Assembly (NCBI GenBank): GCA_903873915.1
Contig: CAIQQH010000074.1
Coordinates: 1 to 46,820 of the forward strand
DNA length: 46,820 nucleotides
Origin: an uncultured Flavobacteriia bacterium
GTDB taxonomy: Bacteria; Bacteroidota; Bacteroidia; Flavobacteriales_D; Crocinitomicaceae
Direction: 5' to 3'
In this document: piece by piece, positions 1 through 8,076 of the stretch
Layout: each line of letters begins with the position of its first letter
Position numbering within the stretch: position 1 is the stretch's first letter
Made by a program: the position numbers and the translations under genes
Notes under the pieces: generated by a model
Databases searched by the model: none
Told to the model about the DNA's origin: nothing
The model's input: only the letters and a program-made list of their open reading frames with translations

Positions 1-146
1 GACCACAGCTGAAATAAATGATCTCTGAACAATCGAGGATTCTCGAGCTTGGCATATTGATAGAAAGAAATGGTTACGAATTTATAACCGCTCTCACGCC
101 ATTTTGCTTCAAGTTCCTCTTTACTTAGTGTATTCCACAGTTGCAT
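1..146 (-). CDS. trhO: tRNA uridine(34) hydroxylase TrhO (YceA family), N-terminal 48 residues; runs off the window
   Basis: The gene reads leftwards from an ATG at 144-146 and is cut by the window edge, so only 48 codons are visible. They begin MQLWNTLSKEEL and continue through TISFYQYAKLENPRLFRDHL. The SFYxYxxxxxPxxFRDxLxxxW pattern is the characteristic N-terminus of the TrhO/YceA rhodanese-like family. These enzymes hydroxylate uridine 34 of certain tRNAs to 5-hydroxyuridine using O2. The rhodanese domain with its catalytic cysteine lies outside the window and cannot be checked. A good Bacteroidota promoter lies 28 nt upstream. Family assignment rests on the N-terminal motif only. Confidence 0.82.
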   Translation of the reverse strand, partial: MQLWNTLSKEELEAKWRESGYKFVTISFYQYAKLENPRLFRDHLFQLW

Positions 147-174
147 GCTATGTTTTTTTTAGTAAAAAGTGCGA

Positions 175-205
175 CAAAGTTAGGTATATAGGTCGATATC
201 TGCAA
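175..205 (-). promoter_or_regulatory. Bacteroidota-type promoter for trhO
   Basis: Read on the minus strand, a TTG (-33 element, 203-205) is followed after 20 nt by TAACTTTG (175-182), a perfect match to the TAnnTTTG -7 box. The trhO ATG starts 28 nt downstream. Motif match only; no transcript data. Confidence 0.65.
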
Positions 206-314
206 TTAAAAAACACCCCGTATCCGCGAAAACGAGTTCCCTTTTCTATCGTATCGATGCCCATTCACATCAAAACTAATTTTTGTATCCCCTTCCACGC
301 ATTAAGATTCGGAA

Positions 315-322
315 TATCTTTG
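315..322 (+). promoter_or_regulatory. -7 box of the Nudix hydrolase gene
   Basis: TATCTTTG is a perfect TAnnTTTG match 26 nt upstream of the ATG at 349. No convincing -33 TTTG at the usual 19-21 nt spacing is visible. Confidence 0.5.
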
Positions 323-348
323 ACGAGTCAAAATAGACAAGTACACTT

Positions 349-987
349 ATGGACAACAGCACATTTCGAGAACGCATCCGACTAAAACTTTTAGAAGCAC
401 TGCCTGGAGAAGTGTCGCATCAGAAAATGTCCCCTTTGAATCGTCCTATAACAAGTGAGGCATTGAAATCAATCACAGATTATCGTGAATCTGCTGTGGC
501 TATTGTTTTGTTTGAATCCAATGATTGCATGGAGTGCGTCTTAACTCAGCGACCAGAATACGACGGAACCCACAGCGGTCAGATAAGCTTCCCAGGAGGA
601 AAAAAAGAAGACTCTGATGAGCATTTAGAGGCTACAGCGCGACGCGAATGTGAGGAAGAAATCGGAGTGCAGCTGACCTTAGAACATTTAATCGGCGCAT
701 TAAGTCCTGTTTACATTCCTGTTAGCCGGTTTTTGGTGCTCCCATATCTGTATTTTTTACCAAGCACACCCATTTTCCTACCTGATGCACATGAGGTGGC
801 TGAGATTTTCACCTTTCCCCTGTTTGATCTTAAAAATGAGAAGTTAATTTCGACTATGGATCTGAAGCAGACAAATGGCGACGTCTATCGAAATGTTCCT
901 TATTTCAATTTAAACAACAAAAAAGTTTGGGGAGCGACAGCATTGATTCTCAGCGAAATGAAAGATATTCTTGATTCAATAGATTAA
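349..987 (+). CDS. Nudix hydrolase, CoA pyrophosphatase (NudL/UPF0035) type
   Basis: The 212-aa protein has the sequence HSGQISFPGGK at about residues 75-85. This is the UPF0035/NudL signature preceding a Nudix box. The box ends RECEEEIGV (99-107), matching the REUxEExGU core that binds the catalytic Mg2+. Enzymes of this subfamily cleave coenzyme A and related dinucleotides into 3',5'-ADP and phosphopantetheine, so a CoA-turnover role is likely. The spacing between the GG and the Nudix glutamate is one residue longer than the general consensus, which I take as a subfamily feature. The start at 349 is supported by a -7 box 26 nt upstream. The stop overlaps by 4 nt the stop of the convergent barrel gene. 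The exact substrate is inferred. Confidence 0.85.
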   Translation: MDNSTFRERIRLKLLEALPGEVSHQKMSPLNRPITSEALKSITDYRESAVAIVLFESNDCMECVLTQRPEYDGTHSGQISFPGGKKEDSDEHLEATARRECEEEIGVQLTLEHLIGALSPVYIPVSRFLVLPYLYFLPSTPIFLPDAHEVAEIFTFPLFDLKNEKLISTMDLKQTNGDVYRNVPYFNLNNKKVWGATALILSEMKDILDSID

Positions 988-2474
988 AAACGGATACGCG
1001 CAACCCCCATCGCTGCAGAGAAACTATTGGAGTTTTTCATGAAGAAGCTCAATGCATCATAGGAAGAAATACCGAACTCGTAGGCACCATTTTTCAACAC
1101 AAACTTGATCCCTACAGGAATGTTGCTTTTGTAGATTCCGCCACCAAAATATCCAGCACTCAAGCAAAGCCATTTCGTTGGGCGCAGTTCTCCACCAACA
1201 CTAAACACCGGATTTGTGATGCTTCCAGGACGCGTTCGGTCGAATGGGGCAACAACATCGACACCAAGCGTAAAGATTTTTCCGAAATCCATGCTTGCAC
1301 CTACTCTAAAATCCGCGGCATTTTTCAAGATGTATTTTTCTTGACCTTGCAAAGAGAGCATTCCACCGTCACGCAACAATTGATTGATCGACTGAGTGAC
1401 ATTGTAATCGGATAGTCCATTCACAGATACAGTCGTCAAAAGAGTGTCATTTACCTTGTACACATTTCTATTGTAAACCACTTGTCCAATGTTATTTATT
1501 GAGGCTGCGATTTTAAGTTTATTGAAAAGGATAGCACTCAGAGAAAGATCAATGCCGTATCCATTTCCCACAGACTTTGGAAAATTTCCAGATTGGGTTA
1601 TTGTTGATGGATTGAGTGAGGCCACGTTTCCATAATCGATATTGAATCGAGGTGTAACGGACGAATACATGTACAGTCCATTTTCATTCGATTGCATATT
1701 GAACATCGCCATCGATTGAATGAACCGACCACCAACACCTCCATAAACAACAAAGACCGAATCTTTACCGAATAATTTTCTGCCATAGCCAAAATTGTAA
1801 TAGCGATTCCATACCGAGCGAATTTCGGAACCATTGGTAATCGCACTCAACTTCAGCGGAACAGAAATGGAACCTAAAATCACAGCATTGAGAGTGTCTG
1901 CGGATAGGTTGGCTGAATTTGCAATCATTGAGGTATCGCCATTGACTGCGATTTGCAATGAGTCGAAATATGATGAGAATTTTCCGCGGAACAGTATATC
2001 TGTTGTTTGTTGATTGAATTTAGAATACCATTGGTAGTTTTCTTGAACATTGAAGGCGATGCCACCAAATTTTTCATTTTGATACGCAAACCCAAACCAA
2101 TTGATATTTAAGAACATCGAAACGCCCGCTTGCGCATAATCTCCTGCAGCTTCGCGTTGAGCATTCCAATCGTAGGGTGTTGGATTTGTTCCCAGCGCTT
2201 GATCTTTTACCGCTCCAAAAAATTTCTTCAACTTGTCACTATTCATGGCATCTGAATACACACCAAATCCAAATTCGGTCATACCCAGAGTGGTATGCTT
2301 TCCTGAATAACCTGTCCCCCAACCAAGTGCAGACGTATTGATTCCTAAACAGTGGTAGTCGGTTACGAATGTTGTTGCAACACCCTTCCCTACGGCTGAA
2401 TAAGCAATGCCTTGAGTTTGATTAAATGCAGTGAAAGAACAGAGAATAGCAGTAATAAGCAGGATTGACTTCAT
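984..2474 (-). CDS. DUF5723-like outer-membrane beta-barrel protein
   Basis: The 496-aa protein starts with a Sec signal peptide (MKSILLITAILCSFTAFNQ) and is otherwise rich in alternating aromatic and polar residues and glycines. Motifs such as FGFGVYSD, GGVGGRFIQ and the C-terminal ARIRF are typical of outer-membrane barrels. The N-terminal pattern, in which a short mature segment is followed by a description of a GxYSGKHTTLG strand, resembles the DUF5723 family of Bacteroidota. Function is unknown; similar proteins are predicted 12-18-stranded barrels. A weak promoter (TTTG at 2519-2522, TAATTTCG at 2494-2501, 17-nt spacer) lies immediately upstream, overlapping the tail of a terminator-like hairpin. 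It converges with the Nudix gene. The barrel call is fairly sure; the family name is less so. Confidence 0.7.
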   Translation of the reverse strand: MKSILLITAILCSFTAFNQTQGIAYSAVGKGVATTFVTDYHCLGINTSALGWGTGYSGKHTTLGMTEFGFGVYSDAMNSDKLKKFFGAVKDQALGTNPTPYDWNAQREAAGDYAQAGVSMFLNINWFGFAYQNEKFGGIAFNVQENYQWYSKFNQQTTDILFRGKFSSYFDSLQIAVNGDTSMIANSANLSADTLNAVILGSISVPLKLSAITNGSEIRSVWNRYYNFGYGRKLFGKDSVFVVYGGVGGRFIQSMAMFNMQSNENGLYMYSSVTPRFNIDYGNVASLNPSTITQSGNFPKSVGNGYGIDLSLSAILFNKLKIAASINNIGQVVYNRNVYKVNDTLLTTVSVNGLSDYNVTQSINQLLRDGGMLSLQGQEKYILKNAADFRVGASMDFGKIFTLGVDVVAPFDRTRPGSITNPVFSVGGELRPTKWLCLSAGYFGGGIYKSNIPVGIKFVLKNGAYEFGISSYDALSFFMKNSNSFSAAMGVARIRF

Positions 2475-2515
2475 ATCGATTGTTTAGTTGCACCGAAATT
2501 ACGGAACTTTTAGAA

Positions 2516-2620
2516 AACCAAAAAGGGGAACGCATTCTAATGAAACGTGTTCCCCTTTTCGCTAACCTAACCTTGCTAAAACTATAAAACCCACAGAATC
2601 AAACTATGAAAATGATTCTG
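2516..2620 (-). ncRNA. Candidate small RNA of about 105 nt (or structured leader), with its own promoter and terminator
   Basis: On the minus strand a promoter (2626-2656) predicts transcription from about 2620. The transcript would begin with a perfect 8-bp hairpin (CAGAATCA at 2594-2601 pairing with TGATTCTG at 2613-2620, written for the plus strand). It would end in a strong hairpin whose outer 11 bp (2521-2531 with 2549-2559) are perfect. That stem extends inward with one mismatch and one bulge to an AUUA loop, and is followed by a U-run. No open reading frame of note lies inside. Alternatives: a terminated leader of the downstream barrel gene, or simply the terminator of the ZIP gene 124 nt upstream. 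I do not recognise it as a named RNA family. Confidence 0.45.
2521..2559 (-). terminator. Rho-independent terminator hairpin
   Basis: An 11-bp perfect stem (AAAAGGGGAAC at 2521-2531 with GTTCCCCTTTT at 2549-2559) is followed on the minus strand by a short U-run. It can end transcripts from the ZIP gene or from the candidate small RNA. Confidence 0.75.
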
Positions 2621-2625
2621 TTCAG

Positions 2626-2656
2626 CAAAAGTAGTCATTAATTCGGATCAACGAAA
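2626..2656 (-). promoter_or_regulatory. Promoter inside the ZIP-barrel intergenic region
   Basis: Minus strand TTTC (2653-2656), 19-nt spacer, then TACTTTTG (2626-2633), a perfect TAnnTTTG box. It lies about 150 nt upstream of the barrel ATG but only about 70 nt before a terminator hairpin, so it suggests a short separate transcript. Confidence 0.5.
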
Positions 2657-2682
2657 TTTTTCAGTAAAAAAAAAGAAAAAAA

Positions 2683-3507
2683 TTATCCGAGGGCCACATC
2701 GAGTACCATCATCACTAGGAATCCGCCAATAAATCCGAGTACAGCGAGATCGGTGTATTTGTCCCGTTGAGTTTCAGGAATCACCTCTTCCACCACCACA
2801 AAAATCATTGCACCTGCGGCAAATGCCAAGGCAAAGGGTAAAATGGGCTCCATATAAATGACAGCAACGGCGCCAATTACCCCAGCAATGGGTTCTACAA
2901 TGGCCGACAATTGTCCATACCAAAATGATTTAAAACGACTTACTCCAGCTCTCCTAAGCGGCATAGCAACGGCAAACCCTTCAGGGAAATTTTGAATTCC
3001 GATACCTATAGCCAATGCGATTGCACCAGCGATACTTGCATCGGGCATCCCATGTGCAGCAGCACCAAACAAGACACCAACAGCGAGTCCCTCTGGAATA
3101 TTATGAAGCGTAATGGCCAACACCAGAAGTACAGTTTTATGAAGTTGGGTTTTAACCCCCTCCGTTTCATGGTCTGCAAAATTGAGATGTAGATGGGGCA
3201 ATTTTTTATCTAAGAAAAATAGAAACAAGGCACCAAGTAAGAATCCTACAGCTGCTGGCATCCACGAAAATCCAGGATACATGCGTTCTGACATTTTAAT
3301 GGCAGGATTCAGCAATGACCAAAAACTTGCCGCAACCATTACTCCACCGGTAAAGCCGAGCATAGCATCCAACCAGGCTCTGTGCATATTTTTAAAGAAA
3401 AACACCAAAGAAGCTCCAGCCGCTGTCATCAACCATGTGAAGATGGTTGCTAAAAGTGCCGCCATTACCGGATCAATTTCTTTGAAATATTGCTCTAAAG
3501 CATGCAT
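2683..3507 (-). CDS. ZIP-family (GufA/ZupT-like) divalent metal transporter
   Basis: The 274-aa integral membrane protein has about eight hydrophobic segments. Two signature motifs are present: HNIPEG (135-140, TM4) and QNFPEG (172-177, TM5), the binuclear metal site of ZIP transporters. A histidine-rich cytoplasmic loop precedes TM4 (LPHLHLNF, then ADHETEG, about 103-117). A conserved VVEEVIPE element lies near residue 240. ZIP proteins import Zn2+ or other divalent cations into the cytoplasm; the GufA branch is typical for single-gene bacterial ZIPs of this length. The promoter upstream is a very good match. Metal specificity cannot be read from the sequence. Confidence 0.9.
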   Translation of the reverse strand: MHALEQYFKEIDPVMAALLATIFTWLMTAAGASLVFFFKNMHRAWLDAMLGFTGGVMVAASFWSLLNPAIKMSERMYPGFSWMPAAVGFLLGALFLFFLDKKLPHLHLNFADHETEGVKTQLHKTVLLVLAITLHNIPEGLAVGVLFGAAAHGMPDASIAGAIALAIGIGIQNFPEGFAVAMPLRRAGVSRFKSFWYGQLSAIVEPIAGVIGAVAVIYMEPILPFALAFAAGAMIFVVVEEVIPETQRDKYTDLAVLGFIGGFLVMMVLDVALG

Positions 3508-3522
3508 TTAAAATAGTTTATG

Positions 3523-3555
3523 CAAATATACGTCAAGAGAAAACGAGATTACAAA
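3523..3555 (-). promoter_or_regulatory. Promoter of the ZIP transporter gene
   Basis: Minus strand TTTG (3552-3555), 21-nt spacer, TATATTTG (3523-3530). Both elements match the Bacteroidota consensus. The ATG is 15 nt downstream of the -7 box. Confidence 0.7.
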
Positions 3556-3616
3556 AGATTAACATTTTAACCAAGTAATTTCCTTGGAGATGTCCATTTT
3601 ATTAGGAAACTCTCAC

Positions 3617-3624
3617 TATCTTTG
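3617..3624 (+). promoter_or_regulatory. -7 box of ndk
   Basis: TATCTTTG, a perfect TAnnTTTG box, lies 29 nt upstream of the ndk ATG. The -33 element is not clear. Confidence 0.55.
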
Positions 3625-3653
3625 CAGCCAAATTTTACAATTTAAAGGACACA

Positions 3654-4073
3654 ATGGCAAGCAACAGAACATTCACCATGTTAAAGCCTGATGCGATCGA
3701 GAATGGTCACATGGGAAAAATCATCGATATGATCATCAACGCAGGATTTGAGATCAAAGCAATGAAATTGACTCAACTTACTGAAGAGCAAGCGAAAGAA
3801 TTTTACGAAGTACATGCTGAGCGCCCATTTTATGGTGAGTTGGTCGAATATATGACATCGGGACCAATCGTAGCTGCAATTCTTGAAAAAGACAATGCTG
3901 TTGCTGATTTCCGTGCATTGATTGGTGCAACAGATCCAGCTGAAGCTGCTGAAGGAACCATCCGTAAATATTATGCTGAATCAAAAGGACGCAATGCTTG
4001 TCATGGTTCGGATTCAGATGAAAACGCAGAAATTGAATCTCACTTCCATTTCACGGCGGCAGAGATTATTTAA
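3654..4073 (+). CDS. ndk: Nucleoside diphosphate kinase
   Basis: The 139-aa protein has the normal length of the family. It contains the FTMLKPDA start (Lys11 binds the phosphates) and the active-site motif NACHGSD with the phospho-accepting His117. The enzyme transfers the terminal phosphate of ATP to other NDPs through a phosphohistidine. It acts in the cytoplasm as a homo-oligomer. The gene is monocistronic: it has its own promoter and is followed after 24 nt by a clear rho-independent terminator. Confidence 0.97.
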   Translation: MASNRTFTMLKPDAIENGHMGKIIDMIINAGFEIKAMKLTQLTEEQAKEFYEVHAERPFYGELVEYMTSGPIVAAILEKDNAVADFRALIGATDPAEAAEGTIRKYYAESKGRNACHGSDSDENAEIESHFHFTAAEII

Positions 4074-4097
4074 TTCTCTCAACTGAAAATTGACTGA

Positions 4098-4127
4098 GCC
4101 GTTCCATTTTGGACGGCTTTTTTTTTT
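4098..4127 (+). terminator. Rho-independent terminator of ndk
   Basis: GCCGTTCC (4098-4105) pairs with GGACGGC (4111-4117) with one bulged T and a 5-nt loop, followed by ten T residues. Confidence 0.88.
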
Positions 4128-4418
4128 ATATCGAACAACCGATGCGTATGATCAATATCATGTGTAGACGGTGAATATATCCCGACACTTGAAGAATCAA
4201 TCGAACTACACTTTAAAACATGCATCGCATATAAAATTTATGGCGTGGGATAGAAAGTCCAAGTGACTATTCATTGCTATACCAATTGTCTTCGGAAAGA
4301 TTCCAGTAGGTCTTTGTCTTTTTATCAAGGTCGCAATGAACAATTTCCCAAGTCTCGTTGGCTTTGGCGAACTGGAAGATTTTTAAGCCAAAATCATCTT
4401 AAATTGGCTTGAATTGGT
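4128..4418. other. Gene-poor stretch between the ndk terminator and the pepT promoter
   Basis: Apart from the coding remnant at 4267-4398 (minus), I find no intact reading frame, repeat array or RNA-like hairpin here. The half nearest ndk (4128-4266) is AT-rich and carries stops in all frames. Confidence 0.6.
4267..4398 (-). pseudogene. Remnant of an unidentified gene: 43-residue C-terminal fragment without a start
   Basis: On the minus strand a 43-codon open stretch reads DDFGLKIFQFAKANETWEIV, then HCDLDKKTKTYWNLSEDNWY, then SNE and a TAG at 4267-4269. It contains no Met. It is bounded upstream by an in-frame TAA (4399-4401), beyond which the same frame continues as NQFKPI. The composition (three Trp, balanced charges, alternating pattern) looks like a real protein tail rather than random translation. 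I interpret it as what is left of a gene broken by a nonsense mutation and by loss of its 5' part. The family is not recognised. It could also be chance. Confidence 0.4.
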
Positions 4419-4426
4419 TATTTTTG
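4419..4426 (+). promoter_or_regulatory. -7 box of the pepT operon
   Basis: TATTTTTG is a perfect TAnnTTTG box 21 nt upstream of the ATG at 4448. Its position rules out the possible upstream ATG at 4409, which would lie upstream of the transcript. Confidence 0.6.
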
Positions 4427-4447
4427 AATGTTAACAAACAGACAAAA

Positions 4448-5692
4448 ATGCACTATTCCCATTCCGTTGAAGAACGCTTTCTTCGTTACGTACAAATCGA
4501 TACGACTGCGGACCCAAATTCCCCTTCATTTCCTTCTTCAGAAAAGCAAAAAGATTTGGCGCGAATTCTTGAACAAGAGTTAAAGGATTTAGGATTATCA
4601 CACGTGGAAATGGATCAGTGGGGCTATGTTTTCGGGACGATTCCTTCGAATAGCTCAAATACATCGCTGCCAACAATCTGTTTTTGTTCACACATGGATA
4701 CAGCACCAGATTGCAGCGGAACAAACGTTAAACCCATTGTTCATCGTAATTACACAGGAGAGCCGATCACATTGCCCGATGATCCAAGTCAAATCATCAC
4801 CGTTGAGCGCCATTCCTACTTAAAAGAAAAAATTGGTGATGATATCATCACTGCTAGTGGACTGACACTATTAGGAGCTGATGACAAAGCAGGTGTTTCC
4901 ATCATAATGGATTTGGCGCAATTCCTCATGTCACATTCTGAAATTCCACATGGAGAAATCCGTATTTTATTTACCCCAGATGAGGAAGTCGGTCGAGGTG
5001 TTGAACACTTGGATATGTCTAAAGTCAATGCACCTTATGGCTACACCTTAGATGGCGGAACTTTAGGTGACATTGAGGACGAAACATTTTCAGCGGATGC
5101 TGTGAAGATTATCATTCACGGAATTAGTGCGCATCCCGGTTATGCTAAAAATAAAATGGTGAATGCCCTTAAAGTGGGTGCACAGTTCATCAGTGCATTG
5201 CCTTCAACAGAATGGTCTCCTGAGACAACCGCTGGCAGAGAGGGATTTATTCATCCAGTTTCGTTTGAAGGTGGACTTGAAAAAGCAGAAATAAACTTTA
5301 TTATTCGTGACCACGACACCTCGAAACTGGTGAGCTATGAAGAACGCCTTGAATCAATATTAAAATCTGTTGTAGACAAATACCCCGGTGTTCATTATGA
5401 ATACAGCATAACCGAGCAATACCGCAACATGAAAGAGGTCTTGCAACATGTCCCATTTGTAACAGACTATGTCATAGAGGCTATGAAACGTGCTGGTATT
5501 ACACCGAAACCGGCTATTATCCGTGGAGGCACCGATGGATCAAGACTTTCATTTATGGGGATGCCTTGTCCAAATATTTTTACGGGAGAAATGGCGATTC
5601 ATTCTAGACACGAATTTGTTAGTATTCAAGACATGCAAAAAGCAGTGAATACACTCATTGAGCTTGTTCAAATCTGGGAAAAACACAAATAG
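4448..5692 (+). CDS. pepT: Peptidase T (M20B aminotripeptidase)
   Basis: The 414-aa protein carries all M20 zinc-site motifs in order: SHMDTAPD (His82, Asp84), LLGADDKAG (bridging Asp145), TPDEEVGRG (catalytic Glu179, Glu180) and LDGG (Asp202). The dimerisation-domain signature HGISAHPGYAKNKMVNA follows, then the C-terminal RGGTDGSRLS and HSRHEF. Peptidase T removes the N-terminal residue from tripeptides in the cytoplasm. I chose the ATG at 4448, not the in-frame 4409, because the -7 box lies between them and MHYSHSVEERFLRYV matches the usual PepT start. It is the first gene of a four-gene operon with holA, rsmE and a DUF4159 gene. Confidence 0.94.
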   Translation: MHYSHSVEERFLRYVQIDTTADPNSPSFPSSEKQKDLARILEQELKDLGLSHVEMDQWGYVFGTIPSNSSNTSLPTICFCSHMDTAPDCSGTNVKPIVHRNYTGEPITLPDDPSQIITVERHSYLKEKIGDDIITASGLTLLGADDKAGVSIIMDLAQFLMSHSEIPHGEIRILFTPDEEVGRGVEHLDMSKVNAPYGYTLDGGTLGDIEDETFSADAVKIIIHGISAHPGYAKNKMVNALKVGAQFISALPSTEWSPETTAGREGFIHPVSFEGGLEKAEINFIIRDHDTSKLVSYEERLESILKSVVDKYPGVHYEYSITEQYRNMKEVLQHVPFVTDYVIEAMKRAGITPKPAIIRGGTDGSRLSFMGMPCPNIFTGEMAIHSRHEFVSIQDMQKAVNTLIELVQIWEKHK

Positions 5693-5695
5693 ACA

Positions 5696-6697
5696 ATGGA
5701 CTATTTACAACTCATCAAAGAAATACGCAGTGGCCAGTTTCGGAAGATTTATTTTCTTCACGGAGAGGAGCCGTTTTTCATCGATGAGATTTCCAATGCT
5801 ATTATTGAAGGGGCCCTCCAAGAACATGAACGCGATTTCAATCAAACCATAATTTATGGTAAAGATGCCGATTCACCAAGTTTGATTGCTGAATTGAATG
5901 GCTATCCAATGATGGCAGAGCGACGACTGGTCGTTTTGCGAGAAGCACAAGAGTTTGATAAAAAAATGGAAGAGCTCGCTCCTTATTTTAATTCGCCTTT
6001 GGAATCCACCATCTTCGTGGTATGCTACAAATACAAGAACTACGATTCACGCAAAAAACTCGTGAAACTAGCGGAGAAACAAGGACTTGTTTTCAAATCT
6101 GAAAAAATTAAAGAGTATTCCCTGGGCGATTGGATTTTGAAATATGTCAAAACCAAGGGATATGGATTGAGTTCGAAAGCATGCAGTCTATTGGTCGAAT
6201 TTCTCGGAAATGACTTGGGCAGAATTGTCAATGAGGTTGAGAAGCTTACCATCATTTTAGAACAAGGAACTACAATCAACGAGGTACATATTGAAGAAAA
6301 TATTGGGATTTCAAAAGACTACAATGTCTTTGAATTGACCAACGCACTTTCTGCGCGGGATGTTTTCAAGGCCAACCGCATCGTAAAATATTTTGAGCAC
6401 AATCCAAAAGCAGCGCACATTGTTGTCGTTATCCCACAAATCTTCAGGTTATTTTCTCAGCTCTTGCGCATCCATTTTTTACCAAACAAGTCAGCCGAAG
6501 CTGTTGCTAGTGGATTAAAAGTACATCCCTTCGTTGCCAAGGAACTCCTCCATGCATCAAAACAGTTTGACCCCCGAAAAATTGCGTCGAACATTGCTAT
6601 TTTGCAAGAGTATGATTTAAAAGCAAAAGGAGTCGGCAACAGTTCCACTTCCCCTGCTGAATTGATGCGTGAATTAATTTTTAGAATGCTCCACTGA
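5696..6697 (+). CDS. holA: DNA polymerase III subunit delta
   Basis: The 333-aa protein begins with the delta-subunit pattern YFLHGEEPFFIDEISNAI (about residues 18-35), the degenerate nucleotide-binding loop that follows the first strand. The middle and C-terminal parts (LVEFLGNDLGRIVNEVEKL; FELTNALSARD; SSTSPAELMRELIFRML) fit the AAA+ lid and collar domains. Delta opens the sliding clamp within the clamp-loader complex. The gene starts 3 nt after the pepT stop and overlaps rsmE by 1 nt (TGATG), so it is translationally coupled within the operon. Confidence 0.92.
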   Translation: MDYLQLIKEIRSGQFRKIYFLHGEEPFFIDEISNAIIEGALQEHERDFNQTIIYGKDADSPSLIAELNGYPMMAERRLVVLREAQEFDKKMEELAPYFNSPLESTIFVVCYKYKNYDSRKKLVKLAEKQGLVFKSEKIKEYSLGDWILKYVKTKGYGLSSKACSLLVEFLGNDLGRIVNEVEKLTIILEQGTTINEVHIEENIGISKDYNVFELTNALSARDVFKANRIVKYFEHNPKAAHIVVVIPQIFRLFSQLLRIHFLPNKSAEAVASGLKVHPFVAKELLHASKQFDPRKIASNIAILQEYDLKAKGVGNSSTSPAELMRELIFRMLH

Positions 6698-7410
6698 TGC
6701 CTATTTTCTACGACCCGTCAATTACCGGTAAAGAAACATCCTTTACATTAAATGCCGATGAATCGGCACACGCTTGTCGGGTATTACGCATGAAGGAAGG
6801 TGATGAACTAACTGTTCTAAATGGGAAGGGGCTCGTGCTGAATGGAAAAATTTCAGATGCTAGTCCCAAAGGGTGTGTTATTATCCCCAAAGAAATTGAA
6901 CAACATGAATTATCACCACTGAACATTCATATTGCGATTGCTCCAACAAAAAATAGTGACCGCATGGAATGGCTTTTTGAAAAAGCAACAGAGATTGGAA
7001 TTACAGAAATCACTTTGCTTTCGTGTCGAAATAGTGAACGAAAAAACATTCGGGAAGATCGTTTGGAAAAAATACTTATTTCGGCGATGAAACAATCGCA
7101 ACGAAGTGATCTCCCCGTTCTCAACCCCATGATCGGTTTGAAGGAATTTATACTTCATCACCCAAATGGGTTAATTGCTCACTGTGAAAAATCAGAAAAA
7201 AGGACAATCGCAGACGCATGGACACCAATAAATTGTCCAATATTGATTGGTCCAGAAGGTGATTTTTCTACTGATGAAATTCAATTGGCCTTAACAAGTG
7301 GCTATACCCCTATCACATTGGGGGAAAATAGATTGCGCACTGAAACAGCAGGATTGGTTGCTTGTATGCATGCTGTGTTAAAACATCAGGGAATAAGCTC
7401 GAAATCATGA
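6697..7410 (+). CDS. rsmE: 16S rRNA (uracil(1498)-N(3))-methyltransferase
   Basis: The 237-aa protein has the RsmE layout. An N-terminal PUA-like barrel (HACRVLRMKEGDEL) is followed by a SPOUT domain with KATEIGI and RNSER. The trefoil-knot SAM-binding motifs ILIGPEGDFSTDEI and LGENRLRTETAGL lie near the C-terminus. It methylates N3 of U1498 in the decoding region of 16S rRNA. Start and stop both overlap their neighbours (1 nt with holA, 4 nt with the DUF4159 gene). Confidence 0.95.
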   Translation: MPIFYDPSITGKETSFTLNADESAHACRVLRMKEGDELTVLNGKGLVLNGKISDASPKGCVIIPKEIEQHELSPLNIHIAIAPTKNSDRMEWLFEKATEIGITEITLLSCRNSERKNIREDRLEKILISAMKQSQRSDLPVLNPMIGLKEFILHHPNGLIAHCEKSEKRTIADAWTPINCPILIGPEGDFSTDEIQLALTSGYTPITLGENRLRTETAGLVACMHAVLKHQGISSKS

Positions 7411-8069
7411 AAAAATTATTTCAAAATACAGTATTCATTCTTGGCTTCTTGTGCCTGACCTTTAACGCGTCGAGTCAAGGCACCTATCAATTGGCCGTTT
7501 TGAAATATGCTGGAGGAGGAGATTACTATGCAAATCCAACGGCATTGAAAAACCTCATTACTTTCTGCAATCAATCGCTAGGTAGCAACATATCCTCCGA
7601 TGTACCTTATGTAGATGTGGGAAGTCAAGACCTTTTTATGTACCCAATGGTGCACATGACAGGACATGGAAACGTTGTTTTTTCAGCTGCTGAAGCGGAA
7701 AATTTACGCACCTATTTGCTTGCTGGAGGATTTTTACATATCGATGACAATTATGGTATGGATGAATTTATTCGGGTAGAACTGAAAAAAGTTTTTCCCA
7801 ACAATCCTCTTGTGGAGATTCCCTTCGACCATCCTATCTTTCATCAGAAGTTCAATTTCAATGGACTGCCAAAAATTCACGAACACGATGGCAAGCGTCC
7901 TCAGGCCTTTGGTATTTTTGAAGAAGGACGCCTGTTATGCTTGTACACCTACGAAACCGACCTCAGCGATGGATGGGAAGATCCTCAAGTACACAACGAC
8001 GCACCTGAAAAGCGCAAAGAGGCCTTGCAAATGGGTGCAAATATTCTGATGTATGCGTTTATGAGGTAG
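7407..8069 (+). CDS. Secreted DUF4159 domain protein
   Basis: The 220-aa protein has a Sec signal peptide (MKKLFQNTVFILGFLCLTF, with NASSQ at the likely cleavage site). A DUF4159 domain follows, with typical motifs MVHMTGHGNVVFS (about 75-87), GGFLHIDDNYG, FPNNPLVEIPFDHPIFH and CLYTYETDLSDGWED. DUF4159 resembles class-I glutamine-amidotransferase-like folds; no enzymatic role is established that I know of. The start at 7407 overlaps the rsmE stop by 4 nt (ATGA) and yields a clean signal peptide, whereas an upstream in-frame ATG at 7362 would not. Last gene of the pepT operon. Confidence 0.85.
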   Translation: MKKLFQNTVFILGFLCLTFNASSQGTYQLAVLKYAGGGDYYANPTALKNLITFCNQSLGSNISSDVPYVDVGSQDLFMYPMVHMTGHGNVVFSAAEAENLRTYLLAGGFLHIDDNYGMDEFIRVELKKVFPNNPLVEIPFDHPIFHQKFNFNGLPKIHEHDGKRPQAFGIFEEGRLLCLYTYETDLSDGWEDPQVHNDAPEKRKEALQMGANILMYAFMR

Positions 8070-8076
8070 TGTTGCC

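Noticed and set aside
104-385. Open frame of 93 codons before the Nudix gene
   Set aside because: It overlaps trhO antisense, its promoter and the Nudix start. The composition is not protein-like and it has no promoter of its own.
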